Assembly: GCA_010405405.1 (NCBI GenBank)
Contig: MU004243.1
Coordinates: 553,340 to 617,339 of the forward strand
Direction: 5' to 3'
Length of the DNA: 64,000 nt
Source: Microthyrium microscopicum
Taxonomy: Eukaryota > Ascomycota > Dothideomycetes > Microthyriales > Microthyriaceae
Under the pieces are notes generated by a model that saw nothing but the letters and a program-made list of their open reading frames with translations, did no database searches and was not told the DNA's origin. Of the stretch, positions 34,012 through 44,333 are shown piece by piece. The position numbers and the translations under genes are program-made. How positions within the stretch are numbered: position 1 is the stretch's first letter; every line of letters begins with the position of its first letter.

Positions 34012-34974
34012 ATGCCATCATCGAAAGAATTGAGCCACAGGCGGGGTAATAAGACGAAGGTAATCACTCGCTTTGATGATAAGTCGGACGGCCATGATCA
34101 GACGTCAGACTGACCTCGGAAACAGGCGTCTGACCTTGAGCGTATGCGAAATAACCAAAGACGCTCGCGCGAAAGAAGAAAGGAGTATATCGCTGAACTA
34201 GAAGCAAAGATACAGACTTACGAAGCACTGGACAATCAAAGTTTCACTGACCACAAGATCCAGCTTCTTTCCCAAGAGAACGACACCTTGAGAAAGCTTT
34301 TGGACTCTATTGGACTTGGTAGAGACTTCACTTCGGCATATCAAGATGCGTCTAGAATGGCATTGAGCATGTCGAATATCACGACACTAACAAGCCTCTC
34401 GACAGAGCTGAAAGTTGCGAACTGTTGCCAAGCTAAACCAAGTTCGCCTTCTCCAAGGCCTCAGGTGGGTATATCTCAGGGAACACAACCTTCTCATCTA
34501 GCTAATGCTTTCTAGGAATGCGAAAAGTCAATTTCAAGTGAAGAAATACAGGAGGTAGAGCCTCTAGAAACGTACATCAACCTTGGGCCCATTACATCTT
34601 CCTTGGAAAATACAATGAACCCCTCTCATGCTGTGAACACTTTTTCATGGGATACCCCTTTCGACGACTCCGACTTTCTGGGCGAGAGCGCAATATCAAC
34701 ACAGCCTCAAAAGTTTGTAACAAAGTCTCCAGCTCCTGTTGTAGACCAGCCGCCTTCAAATAGTACAGCATGCACAACAAGCTCGCTGAAACATGAAGAT
34801 ACCACTCTATGTTCAGTTGCATTTTCTCTGGTCACAATGAGTAATCGAAAAGGGCACAATATTGCAGATCTAGAGTTGAAATTGCGTATTGGATATCATT
34901 ACGAGCATTCAACATTCGAAGGATGTCGAGTGGACAACAAAATCTTGCTTGCTGTTCTCACAGAGATAATTTAA
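34012..34974 (+). CDS. bZIP transcription factor with clustered cysteines
   Basis: Three exons, 34012-34059, 34126-34464, 34516-34974 (846 nt, 281 aa). Basic region RMRNNQRRSRERRKEYIAEL (about residues 22-41) is followed by a short leucine zipper (through IQLLSQENDTLRKLLDSIGL). Cysteines lie at 116, 117 and 131, with two more in the conserved C-terminal block (LCSVAFSLV and GCRVDNKILLAVLTEI). That C-terminal block recurs in a group of Pezizomycotina bZIP proteins. The gene ends 489 bp before arsM on the same strand. Yeast Yap8 senses arsenite through cysteines. A similar sensor role here is inference from the cysteines and position; the basic region is not the Yap type (NxxAQxxFR). Confidence 0.8.
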
Positions 34975-35463
34975 GGCAAGTAGACGAAAAAAATCAATAT
35001 AGATTGTGATATTGTATTCTGAGCTACCTGAACACTGACCATTCTCGTGATCTACTTGGTTTTCTAGCCGGCCAACCAGTCGAATGTAAAGGCCTGGATT
35101 GCCTCATATCGGCCACTTTTCCCGCATAATTCAGATAACGAGGTTTCGTACAGTGAGTACACCCAGCCATGATCTTCAAAAATTACTTGTTTTGTCATGG
35201 CGGATTTGCGATGCCAAGATCCTTGCCTGCGATGACATCTCGCAACGACATCTCGCAGACATCTCATGGCGACACTACAATGACATATCCAATGACACAC
35301 CAACAAATCTCCTATAGATAAAAGACTTGCGTCTCTGAAGGCTAGCTTTTCAAGTAGTGAATTGCAACCGAAACCCTGCAATTCCGAACTTTTCACACAT
35401 CTGTCCTCCAGTAGTCCACTCACAGTCACTGCAACTTATCACGACGAAAATAAACCCGCAACT
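34975..35463 (+). promoter_or_regulatory. arsM promoter with phased GACA boxes
   Basis: 489 bp between the bZIP stop and the arsM start. GACA occurs at 35234, 35247, 35258 (GACATCTC forms), 35271, 35282 and 35294, spacing 11-13 bp and all in one orientation. The first two extend to GACATCTCGCA. A TATA-like TATAGATAAAAG lies at 35313. The array sits just upstream of that element, a likely place for an activator array. Confidence 0.55.
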
Positions 35464-36569
35464 ATGAACAGCAGCAATGAGATATACAACAAGGTCCATG
35501 ACCACTACGGCTCTCTTGCTCGAAGTGCTCAACCTGCAAACAGCAGCGCAATCGCCAAAGCCTTTGGCTATTCCGCCCACGAGCTCGAGAGCATCACATC
35601 AGATGCCAACCTTGGAGTCAGCTGCGGCAATCCTCTGGCAATTGCCAGCCTAACCCAGGCAAGCATTTTATCCAAACACTTCCTATCGACCATTGCAGAC
35701 TGACTATTCATACAGGGCGAAACCGTCATCGATCTCGGCAGTGGCGCCGGCCTCGACGCCCTCCTCGCCTCCAAAAAAATCGGACCAACAGGCCATGTAT
35801 TCGGCATCGACATGAACAAAGTACACAACCCTACATCTACAAACTCGGACTAACGAAGAACCTCCAGGACATGTTAGCCCGAGCACGCAAAAACCAAGCC
35901 CAAACCCCCGAGGCCACCAACATATCCTTCATCGAGTCAAAAATCACATCCGTCCCCCTAGAAGACGATATCGCCGACTGTATCATCTCCAACTGTGTAA
36001 TCAACCTAGTCCCTGAATCCGAGAAACCCACCGTCTTCGCTGAGATGGGCCGCTTGCTCAAGGCGGGCGGACGAGTCGCCATCTCTGATATTTTGGCGCG
36101 CAAGCCGTTGACTGGGGAGTTGAGGGATAGCGTCGCTTTGTATGTTGGGTGTGTTGCTGGTGCGAGCATGGAAGGTGATTATGTGCGCTGGTTGAGGAAG
36201 GCTGGATTCGATGGTATGTGGGCCGGCATTCTTGATGGTTAAACATCAGCTGATAGGGAGTAGATATTACGATTGTTGATGCGAGGAGTGATTTGAATGT
36301 ATATGCTGACTTGGCACAAGGACCCAAGGCAGATATTTCTGGATGCTGTGTGCCATCTGCTGCCACAGATTCCGAAGGACAAGAGGCGGCAGGCGGGTGT
36401 TGTGCACCAAGTAATGCGGTTAATGCTAGTGAGCGCAGTGCTATGGTGGCAGGAATTGAGCTGAAGGATATCGATGTTAATGAATGGGCTGGTGAGTGAT
36501 GCAACATTACTTCGAAAAAATATGCTGACATAGAAAGGTTCTTTCAAGATTTTCGCTGTCAAAAAGTGA
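35464..36569 (+). CDS. arsM: Arsenite S-adenosylmethionine methyltransferase ArsM
   Basis: Five exons: 35464-35658, 35716-35820, 35868-36213, 36264-36491, 36538-36569 (906 nt, 301 aa). Intron 1 needs a GC donor (CAG|GCAAGC). The SAM-binding motif is [13 protein letters not shown] (about 67-79) with acidic GIDMNKD. The three catalytic cysteines of ArsM/AS3MT are present as C54 (GVSCGNP), C143 (ISNCVINL) and C195 (YVGCVAGA); C138 is extra. The end matches the family ([14 protein letters not shown]), and two vicinal Cys pairs lie in the C-terminal domain (GCCVPS, GCCAPS). The enzyme adds methyl groups to As(III), giving mono- to trimethyl forms. It lies next to a bZIP gene, with arsH and two regulators within 8 kb. 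High confidence. Confidence 0.94.
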
Positions 36570-36878
36570 TTGTTGAAACACCTCCGAAGGCCTTGAGAGA
36601 CCCAGTACGTTGTTTTAAGGAAGACCTTGGTACGGCTGGTCGCTGCTGTAGGCACCTATCGCCTCAATTATGGAGTCAATTTCACGATTGACTAGTCTAC
36701 CTTCAGCATATGCTGCTCACTGGCTTGGGGCAATGAGTGGTTGCCAGAGCCTTATACTGCGAAGTTAGCTCTCTCCAAGCCACTACATGCTTTGAGTCTA
36801 ATAATACAACATCACATCTCACATACGGCCCCCCAAAATCAGAGAACATAAGATAATATATTACAATAACTACCAATC
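36570..36878. other. Spacer between convergent arsM and Sec7 genes
   Basis: 309 bp between two convergent stops. It holds 3' flanks only. Confidence 0.7.
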
Positions 36879-39800
36879 CTAGGTCTGAACAACCATCTCC
36901 TTCTCCAACTCGCCATCATCCCCCTTGAGCGCAGCAGCTTTCTCCATTTCGGCTTCAACCACCTCCTTCTTCTTGCCTGCTCGTTCAAGGGCACCGATAT
37001 ATGTCTTGTATTTGACATGTTCGCCCGTCAAATAATTCGCCCTTCTCGTCCAGTTCGTCAACGCCTTGGCTGCATTGCCATGGCGGGCTGTGAACGCGTT
37101 GGCCATGTGTGGCCGCACTTCAGAGTGATGCGAAAACTCTTCGTCTAGGGAGACGAGGTAGTCTTCTAGCGCGGACTTTTGGTCGACTTCGTGGAGTTGC
37201 GATGTGTTTACGGAGTAGGCGGGTGGTCGCCATTCCGAGAGGTGAGCGCGGTCGCCGGGGAGGGTGAGTGAGGTGCGTGAGGCGTGGCTGTTTGAGAGTG
37301 AGGCGTGTGAGGTTGAGGAGCCAGGTCGTGTATGTGGTGTGGACGTCGGCTGGGAGGATTGGCCAGGGGACGAAGTGTGAGAAGTTGATGGTGGGTGGGA
37401 TGAGGAGGAGAGTAGATGATCAGACCAGCCGTATTCTTCGCTCGAGACACCACCGATTAGGGGTTGGCGGGACAGGCGGGCGGACCAGTAATTTACGGTC
37501 CATGTCCATTCTTCGGCAAGTTCAACCGAGTTGACGATAAAGGCGTGGATTTCGCCAGTCGGTAAGTGTAGGTACCAAGTGAGTTTGTCGCTGGCGCTGC
37601 GGCTCTTAAGGTCGGCGACGGCCCACGTTTGGCGGAGAGTAAACTCTCCTAGCTCCGAGGCATTGTCTTGCCAGTTGCCACCACCGACGACTTTACCTGA
37701 GTTACCAGACGAGCTGGATGGTTTGTTCTTGTGCTGGCGGAGGTGTCGAAGGGCGGATTTGCCTGAGGTCGACTGGGAGCCGGGGAAAGAAAAGAGGCGC
37801 ATGCACCCCTTAGATACGACGGCAAAGATTTCTACAGGCCGATTGCGCTCTTTGTGACGTTTGCCGTTGGTCCCTGTCCATTGAATGTGCGTGAGGATAC
37901 CTTCCTTGGCCCACGGCGCTCCCTGGAGCTCGAGATCTTCGTTTTCTAGTAGCGGGATGGCGCGACCTTCGAGATCAATCGAGTCGGCGGACGAGGCAAT
38001 GTTATCGGCGGCGTTTTCCTCGCGAATTATTTTGCGAGACACGGCGTTGGCAAAGCCAATAGGCGCAAGACCACGCGTCCATGTGCCGAGTGATTCAACG
38101 CTCATACTCGTCTGTGTCTTGCCAAAAGAATGCTTGGTAAATGTGCTTGCGGCGGGTGACCACATGCTCCCGTCATCGAGACTAGTTCGAGAGGAGCCGA
38201 ATGTAAAGGTCGAAGATGGGTACATGCGAGGTCTGTTTCTCGATTTGGATGCAAACCGACTTTGAGATGAGCGCATATCACCAGGTCGTCCGCGGAATGA
38301 AGCATTTTCTGAGGGCGCCTTACTAAGAACAGATGGTGTCCGACGCAGCGCAGAGGCAACAACAGAGAGTGTAGCACCCGATTGTTGACGACCGCGAGGT
38401 AGTTCACTGGTGCTGCGTTCATTGGAGCCATGCAGCGGTAAGTGAACAGTTCGTATCGAAGTGTAGAACTCTTTGAGAACTGTTTCCACTTGCGCCTCCC
38501 AGCCTTTCATGCTGCCTTCCCATGGCGCATTGACCAGGATATTGCTCCCTTCGCCTTCCGGTGGCCCACCTTCACTGTCCGAGCGGGTTGGTGGGAGTCG
38601 TGAGAAACGATTTCGGTTGACGATGACATCGAGAGATGGTCGTTCGCCTTGTGCGAATTGAGGTGTCAAAGGCGTTGACGGATTGTCTGTAGAGAGAGCC
38701 CCTCGATCCTGTTTCTGACGTTGACGAATGGTCTCTGAGTTCTCCACTGACGAATCTGCTACACTACGCAATGTCGGGAGGGTATTTTTGACGAACTGGC
38801 TACGAGTCATTCGCTGAGCTGATTCGGCAATATGGAGATCGGTGTTGAGCATGAGTAAAGAATAGGCAAGAATATGGACGACATGCTTGTCTTTGAAGCC
38901 ATGTGCAGGGTTGGCCTCGCACCACCGATCGGAGAACGCGTCTATAACCCGATCAAGCTCTTGACTTTCCGCTCGTAGGATCAGTCTTGTACACAGTTCT
39001 CTGAACGAAGCGAGTATGTTTGATCCAGTCCAGTCGTATAGCTCCATGTATGCATGGCGCGTCCGAGCATTTGGTGCAGCATTTTGTCCAAGCCAGGCAG
39101 CTGCCGATGATTTTGTGATGTTCGTTTCATCACCGTCATAGATCTGTTGAGCCAGTTCGCGATCTTGATCTGTTATATTTGATGCAGAGCTCATGTCGAC
39201 GTTCTTCGCATCAATCTGCACAATTGGTAGACTTTCGACCGAGTGGAATATATCTTTGTCATTGTCTTCCTCAAAGTCAACGCTCAAAGGTTCTGAGAAA
39301 AGGCCATTGAAGGTCTTGGCAGTTTCAGACTGCTGTTTGGCTCTTTCCCCAATCTTTTCTTCAGAATCGGAAGGTCGCAACCAGACCCGGTTGTTACGCG
39401 GAGGCTGCGGCGACGAGTGAGAACTATTCGCCGACTCTTGCGGTATGAGAAAGTCATCGTCAACGTCTAATTGAGGGCGAGCAGCAGTGCCCGAAGACAA
39501 TGAGCGATGAGCAGAGTAAAATGATCGATCGGAAATAGGACTGAGGAGAGGACGATCGTTGGATGATGTTCTGACCGATAATGATAGATGATCGCGAGAC
39601 GTTGGAATGTGAACACCTAGTGACGAAGCTTTTTTCGGCACTGGGGCAGGCCTTGAAGGCATTGGAGCTTCTGAGTGTAAGGAGTCAACAAGTGTTGAAC
39701 TCTCATGAGTGCTGTCATAAAAGGATGTAGATGTATCTAGAGTTGGTGACGATGAGGGTAGATCACTAAAGCTTCGTGTTGGGAGTTGACGTGAGTCTCC

Positions 39801-41459
39801 ATCTTCGCGAGTACGGATTGCACCTGAAGCTGATGCTATTCGCGTGGGACCCGAATTGCCTAGTGCTTCAGCTTGCAAACTAGCATTATTACTCAATGGA
39901 TTCATAAGTGGAGAGCTCTTTTCGCTCAGTTGAGAGGCAGGGACATGACCATGTTTGGAGCTGTCATTGGAAAGATATGGTGCCATGACATTACGCAAAC
40001 TGTAATCCTCAGATCCTCGAAGACCGGGCATCAAATTAATCTTGTTTACAGCGGCATGTTGAGGAGGTTGCTGGGGTTGTTGAACTTGTTGGGATTGTTG
40101 GGTTGGAAAGTTCAGGGGTGGTACAGGGGGTATTGCATCCATATTTTGGTCAATTGACCGTTTGCGATGCCGTCGAAAGAAGGATGATGATGATTTTCGT
40201 AAAGTGTGATGCTGGTTGACGTTGTCGCCTCTAGAGCTGCTATCTGCGCCCTGAGTAGGAGGCCGAGATATAGACTTGTACGAACTCGAGCTATATTGCT
40301 GCGACGGCTGTGTTCTTGGTCTTTCTGATGTAGTGCTGGATGTCGCTGGAGGTTCTTCTTCCTTTTGGTGCTTTGAGCTGCCCCCAAAAACGCGTCGAAA
40401 GAATCCCGTCTTCTCTTTCGGTGCATGAGCAGGTGGCGAGGGAATTGACTTTAACCTGCTGGCAGCCGTAGGGCTAGTCACGGCCGACGGAACGGAAGAA
40501 GCAGATGTAGAAACAACTTGAGCATTGCGCAAATTATTCGTTGCGGATACAAACTGTCTAGCCTGATCCATGATAGTGGACGGGTCTTGATTAGGATTGC
40601 CATTTTGTTGTTGAGCGGCTTTGCTTTTACGAAAGGTTCTTGATGACTTGACACTATTCTGCCGTGAAGGTCCCTTGCGCGGTGTTACTGAAGGAGGAGC
40701 AGTCGATGAGATTGAGTCCTTGTGCCTCCTAGGTCCTCCTGGTATTGTGGGCGTCGGCGCAGCATCGGCATCATCATAATCGTATATCTCAGGCTCTGGA
40801 CTTGAAAGTGGTGGAGGGCGAGGAGCGCGCCTTGATGTGTTTCTCAGTCCGCCATCATGAACAGAAGTATCAAAACTGGCACCGCGAGTAGGTACATGCA
40901 CCATCGGCGAAGCATGTCCGCTCAAGACTGGGACAGCGCCCATGTCTTTATTGGAGCCATTGCTAGTCTTCCGCGCGTGCTTTGAGCTGGATCTTGTAGG
41001 GTATGGCATTTCAGCCTCGGTAGCATTCGGGGCGAGTGCCGTGGACGGAGGAAACGAGTTTGTATTTCGCGATCGCGCGGCGTCTGGGGTTCGGGGAGTA
41101 GGGACAAGCGGAGCATTGGCGCGTGCCTGGGCGTGGTATGCGCTGTACTTGCTCGCAATGTCGTCGATGTTGGTTGTCTTGAGCTCAGAGTATGAGGAGG
41201 AATGGCTATGAGCACGGGTAGGCTGTCCGTTGGGCTGCGGTGGTACAAGATACGGGTCGGGATGGGTAGAGGTAGGAGGGACAGGTTGGACAAGGTTTGG
41301 ATCGAAAGTAGAGGGAAGAGCAGCAGAGGGGTCACCAGGAAAGCCAGCCAATGATAAAAGCATAGAATCGACAACACTGTAACGGGTGAGTTGTACAGAG
41401 AGGTCGTGCGAGTCGCGATCTCGTGGCCGGTGAAGAACGTCGGGAGGTCTAGTGTCCAT
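36879..41459 (-). CDS. Sec7-PH domain Arf guanine nucleotide exchange factor (Syt1-like)
   Basis: A single open frame of 1526 aa. Residues 1-750 are Ser/Pro/Gln-rich and low complexity. The Sec7 domain (about 760-900) includes LRAESQELDRVIDAF, where E831 aligns with the catalytic glutamate of the LPGEAQ motif, and LAYSLLMLNTDLHIAESAQRMTRSQFVKNTL. A PH domain (about 1165-1345) contains WTGTNGKRHKERNRPVEIFAV, and a helical tail follows (HVKYKTYIGALERAGKKKEVVEAEMEKA). This is the layout of the yeast Syt1/Yel1-type Arf or Arl GEFs, which act at Golgi or plasma membrane. The Sec7 domain is diverged upstream of the catalytic loop, so the exact substrate GTPase is not predicted. The lack of introns in a gene this long is unusual for this window. 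Confidence 0.85.
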   Translation of the reverse strand: MDTRPPDVLHRPRDRDSHDLSVQLTRYSVVDSMLLSLAGFPGDPSAALPSTFDPNLVQPVPPTSTHPDPYLVPPQPNGQPTRAHSHSSSYSELKTTNIDDIASKYSAYHAQARANAPLVPTPRTPDAARSRNTNSFPPSTALAPNATEAEMPYPTRSSSKHARKTSNGSNKDMGAVPVLSGHASPMVHVPTRGASFDTSVHDGGLRNTSRRAPRPPPLSSPEPEIYDYDDADAAPTPTIPGGPRRHKDSISSTAPPSVTPRKGPSRQNSVKSSRTFRKSKAAQQQNGNPNQDPSTIMDQARQFVSATNNLRNAQVVSTSASSVPSAVTSPTAASRLKSIPSPPAHAPKEKTGFFRRVFGGSSKHQKEEEPPATSSTTSERPRTQPSQQYSSSSYKSISRPPTQGADSSSRGDNVNQHHTLRKSSSSFFRRHRKRSIDQNMDAIPPVPPLNFPTQQSQQVQQPQQPPQHAAVNKINLMPGLRGSEDYSLRNVMAPYLSNDSSKHGHVPASQLSEKSSPLMNPLSNNASLQAEALGNSGPTRIASASGAIRTREDGDSRQLPTRSFSDLPSSSPTLDTSTSFYDSTHESSTLVDSLHSEAPMPSRPAPVPKKASSLGVHIPTSRDHLSLSVRTSSNDRPLLSPISDRSFYSAHRSLSSGTAARPQLDVDDDFLIPQESANSSHSSPQPPRNNRVWLRPSDSEEKIGERAKQQSETAKTFNGLFSEPLSVDFEEDNDKDIFHSVESLPIVQIDAKNVDMSSASNITDQDRELAQQIYDGDETNITKSSAAAWLGQNAAPNARTRHAYMELYDWTGSNILASFRELCTRLILRAESQELDRVIDAFSDRWCEANPAHGFKDKHVVHILAYSLLMLNTDLHIAESAQRMTRSQFVKNTLPTLRSVADSSVENSETIRQRQKQDRGALSTDNPSTPLTPQFAQGERPSLDVIVNRNRFSRLPPTRSDSEGGPPEGEGSNILVNAPWEGSMKGWEAQVETVLKEFYTSIRTVHLPLHGSNERSTSELPRGRQQSGATLSVVASALRRTPSVLSKAPSENASFRGRPGDMRSSQSRFASKSRNRPRMYPSSTFTFGSSRTSLDDGSMWSPAASTFTKHSFGKTQTSMSVESLGTWTRGLAPIGFANAVSRKIIREENAADNIASSADSIDLEGRAIPLLENEDLELQGAPWAKEGILTHIQWTGTNGKRHKERNRPVEIFAVVSKGCMRLFSFPGSQSTSGKSALRHLRQHKNKPSSSSGNSGKVVGGGNWQDNASELGEFTLRQTWAVADLKSRSASDKLTWYLHLPTGEIHAFIVNSVELAEEWTWTVNYWSARLSRQPLIGGVSSEEYGWSDHLLSSSSHPPSTSHTSSPGQSSQPTSTPHTRPGSSTSHASLSNSHASRTSLTLPGDRAHLSEWRPPAYSVNTSQLHEVDQKSALEDYLVSLDEEFSHHSEVRPHMANAFTARHGNAAKALTNWTRRANYLTGEHVKYKTYIGALERAGKKKEVVEAEMEKAAALKGDDGELEKEMVVQT

Positions 41460-43286
41460 GATTGAGTGGAGAAGCGGAGGTTTTTGGGACTCGATGGGCT
41501 GGTTTATGGCAGGCGCCGCTGCGATCAGGAACGAACAAGTTTTAGTTCTGGATCGGGCCCAAAGTCATGCAAGGTTCTTTAGGTTGAAGCAGCAGCTTCG
41601 ATGGAGTCTTGAGTCTTGGTGAGGACTGGACTCAGTTGAGCGGAGAGAGGTGCGCGCGGTACCAGACAAGTGTGGGTGGATAGAGTTAGACAGGCCAGAG
41701 CAGCGTGTGAGCGCGTGTATGGATCCAGGGGTGGCACGCAGATGGGGCGGCGGTCAAGCACAAGTAGCGGACGCCAAGCGCCAGAAAAAGAGGGCTAGTT
41801 TTCGGTAAAAGATGAGAAAGATTCCCAGTTTCCCAGATCGACAAGTTGAAAGTTGGTAAAAGTCTAAAGGGAGAAGATAGGGTGGGATTTGGATTTGCAA
41901 GGTGTGAAGGAGAGACGCGTGAGAAAGGGAAATTACTCTAGTGTTCAGTTAGGGTTGGCTTGGGCATAAGATACCAAGTACATGATGTTTGAAGATCAAT
42001 GCAGTATAAAAAGATTAGAGGCTTAAAGATTTGACGTGTTTTATCTGTTAGTACAAGCCGCACATTCAGCAAGGGAGATTGAGATGGTAAGGATAGAAAG
42101 GGAGTTATCTCCTGGGTTGTACCGCCAGGCGCTTCTGGTGGGCGTTGTTGAAGGAGGCGCCATCAATTGCGACCTGTGAGGCTGTGATCTCCATCATCAA
42201 TTGAGGGAGTGAAGGTCCGGAAGGAGGATCAAAGTGGTTGAGGCGGAGAGTCATTTGGATGCATAACCCAATCAATGAATGCATCTGATATTGACGACTT
42301 GAAGGTCGCAAATCAGAAAGCGGATGCAAAATCTGGGCGTCTTGAAATCTTCAATTGAGTTGGCACAACCTGCAAACTAGCCGGCTGCCCCTGGCTAATT
42401 GAGTCTGTTTTAAACCCTTTTAGGCTTGGCTTGAACTAGTTATCGACATGTGGCGTTGAATCTTGGAGGAAGGTACGCTTGTGCGGTAGTCATTACCGTA
42501 GTGGGATGCATAAACGTGCCAATCCAGGAACGCTCCTTCCCTTCCTTTTCTTCTCCTGCTTCTTGAATCTTCTTCCAGCTTTCGTCCCTTCCATTTTTGG
42601 TCTTGAGTATTCTTTGCTCATGCCTGCATTGAAAAGGAGCTTCATCACCAGCACCAGCAGCAGCATATACCGCGGCTTAATACAATTGATCACATTGCCT
42701 CTAATGGTCACGCGCACATATCGCTTCTTATCGCCTATACATTCTGATACTGAATTGCTGCTGCCTCATACAACTTAAACAATCCCCACTTCTGCCCCGC
42801 TTCCTAAAACATCAACATCACCAAGCAAGGGACTAAGAATCATACAACCTCCTTCCCTACATCTGCCCCCTTTCGTCTACATACTTCACCGCTTTTCGTC
42901 GTGTGACTACAATACGCTTCACAAAACTAATGAAATACCTCAACAGGATACATCAAGATGTTTCATTTTCCACACACCATCCAGCAGTGCTCTACTTACT
43001 AGTACTATAGACTATATCTTTATCTACTTTGTCGGCCGAGTGAACCTTCCAACTTATGAAACATTAACCAAAGGATAGACTTATCATTCATCAGACATGA
43101 TCACTAATACGGGTTCTCTCATATTCAATTCAACCAGCAAGCAATCGTACAATAACATAGCTCACTCATTTCTCTTCAGCATAACATCCTTCAATACTCA
43201 CTCCGTCTTCCCAAACTTATTCCTCTCAACATAACATTTCCCAATAGGTATCTCCCCAAGCACCATCACCAATATAACCACCACAT
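41460..43286. other. Intergenic region upstream of the Sec7 gene
   Basis: 1.8 kb. The left part (41460-42470) is the promoter and leader of the Sec7 gene. The rest is the 3' flank of the HNH gene. No gene, RNA or repeat is supported. Confidence 0.6.
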
Positions 43287-44333
43287 CTATTTCTTCTTCC
43301 ACCTCACGCCACCCACCCACCCAACAAACCTCCTAATATCCTCCCTCTCCTTTAACCTCTCCACAGTATGCCACTCCCTCGCCAACTCCTCATTACTAGC
43401 AACCCGATGCACACACCCATGACAAGCCCAACACAACCCTACATCTCCATCAGCCCAAACCGCCTCTCCTCACAACTCCGAGAACACTTACAAGCAACTT
43501 TATTCAACTCCCACTCCTCATGCCACCTCTTCGCAATCCCATGCACTGATCTCGGTATCAAATGATGATATGTCAACGGCACCCAATCCCTGTCACACAA
43601 TTCACACGCACTTGCGCGCGTATTCGCCCATGTAGGTGGCGGCGCGGCGACTGCGCGGATGTAGGCTGGTATCACGGAGACGAGGAGGTCGTTGGCGGTG
43701 GGCAGGGCGTAGGTGGTTAGTGTGTCGGTTAGGTAGGCGGGGAGCGTGTTGGTGAGGGCGTCGATGGTGGGGGAGTCGGCGGTTAGATGGGTGGAGAGGT
43801 AGGGGGTGGTGAGGGTGGGATTGGTGAGGGTGGTGGAGTAGGTTAGGGTGCGTAGGTTTGCGGGGAGGCTGGAGAAGGTTTCGATGGCGATGTACTGGTG
43901 GTGGTTAGTTGGGGAGTGGAGTTGAAGGTAGGTTCGTGGGTTGTGAGATGGTGATGATGTGGGTTTTGAGACGGTGATACAATGCTCAAATGCCATTAGC
44001 AAAGAAGCAGCCCATCTTGCTGGCATATGGGCTGGCTGAGCAATGAGCATTGATACAATACCCCTTCGAGTATCCTGATGAGCTATATACTCGGCACAAA
44101 ACGGATACATGACATCTATATTATCAGGAACCACATACCTCGATAAAGTCAGCCAGGTCCTCAGTCGAATTATCAGAAGAGACTTGAGAAGTGACTGGAG
44201 TTGGATTCAATTTCGAGCTCCGTTTTTTTCTTTTCGTCTTCTTTTTTTTCTCGTCGTCACGTTGTGTCCATGACACAATAACCTCAGAGATACAGTCTCG
44301 AAACACCGCTAAATTATCTTGATTGTTGCTCAT
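43287..44333 (-). CDS. HNH-nuclease-like protein
   Basis: Three exons, 44139-44333, 43492-43894 and 43287-43438 (750 nt, 249 aa). Intron 1 is long (244 bp, ending CTAACCACCACCAG) and intron 2 is 53 bp. A basic Lys/Arg-rich N-terminal tract (KKKKTKRKKR) may be a nuclear signal. The C-terminal HNH-type zinc motif reads CELC (162, 165), YHHLIPR (H175, H176), WLCWACHGCVH (C202, C205, H206, H210), then a conserved end (ASNEELAREWHTVE). Filamentous fungi have single-copy relatives of this protein with no published role that I recall. DNA or RNA cleavage is possible from the motif but is not shown. Confidence 0.8.

Noticed and set aside
44124-44134. A very short intron (GTATGT..ATATAG, about 23 bp) joining the first two HNH frames
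   Set aside because: Too short for a spliceosomal intron and it leads to a stop. A 244-bp intron ending CTAACCACCACCAG restores the family sequence FIE-YIAIETF.
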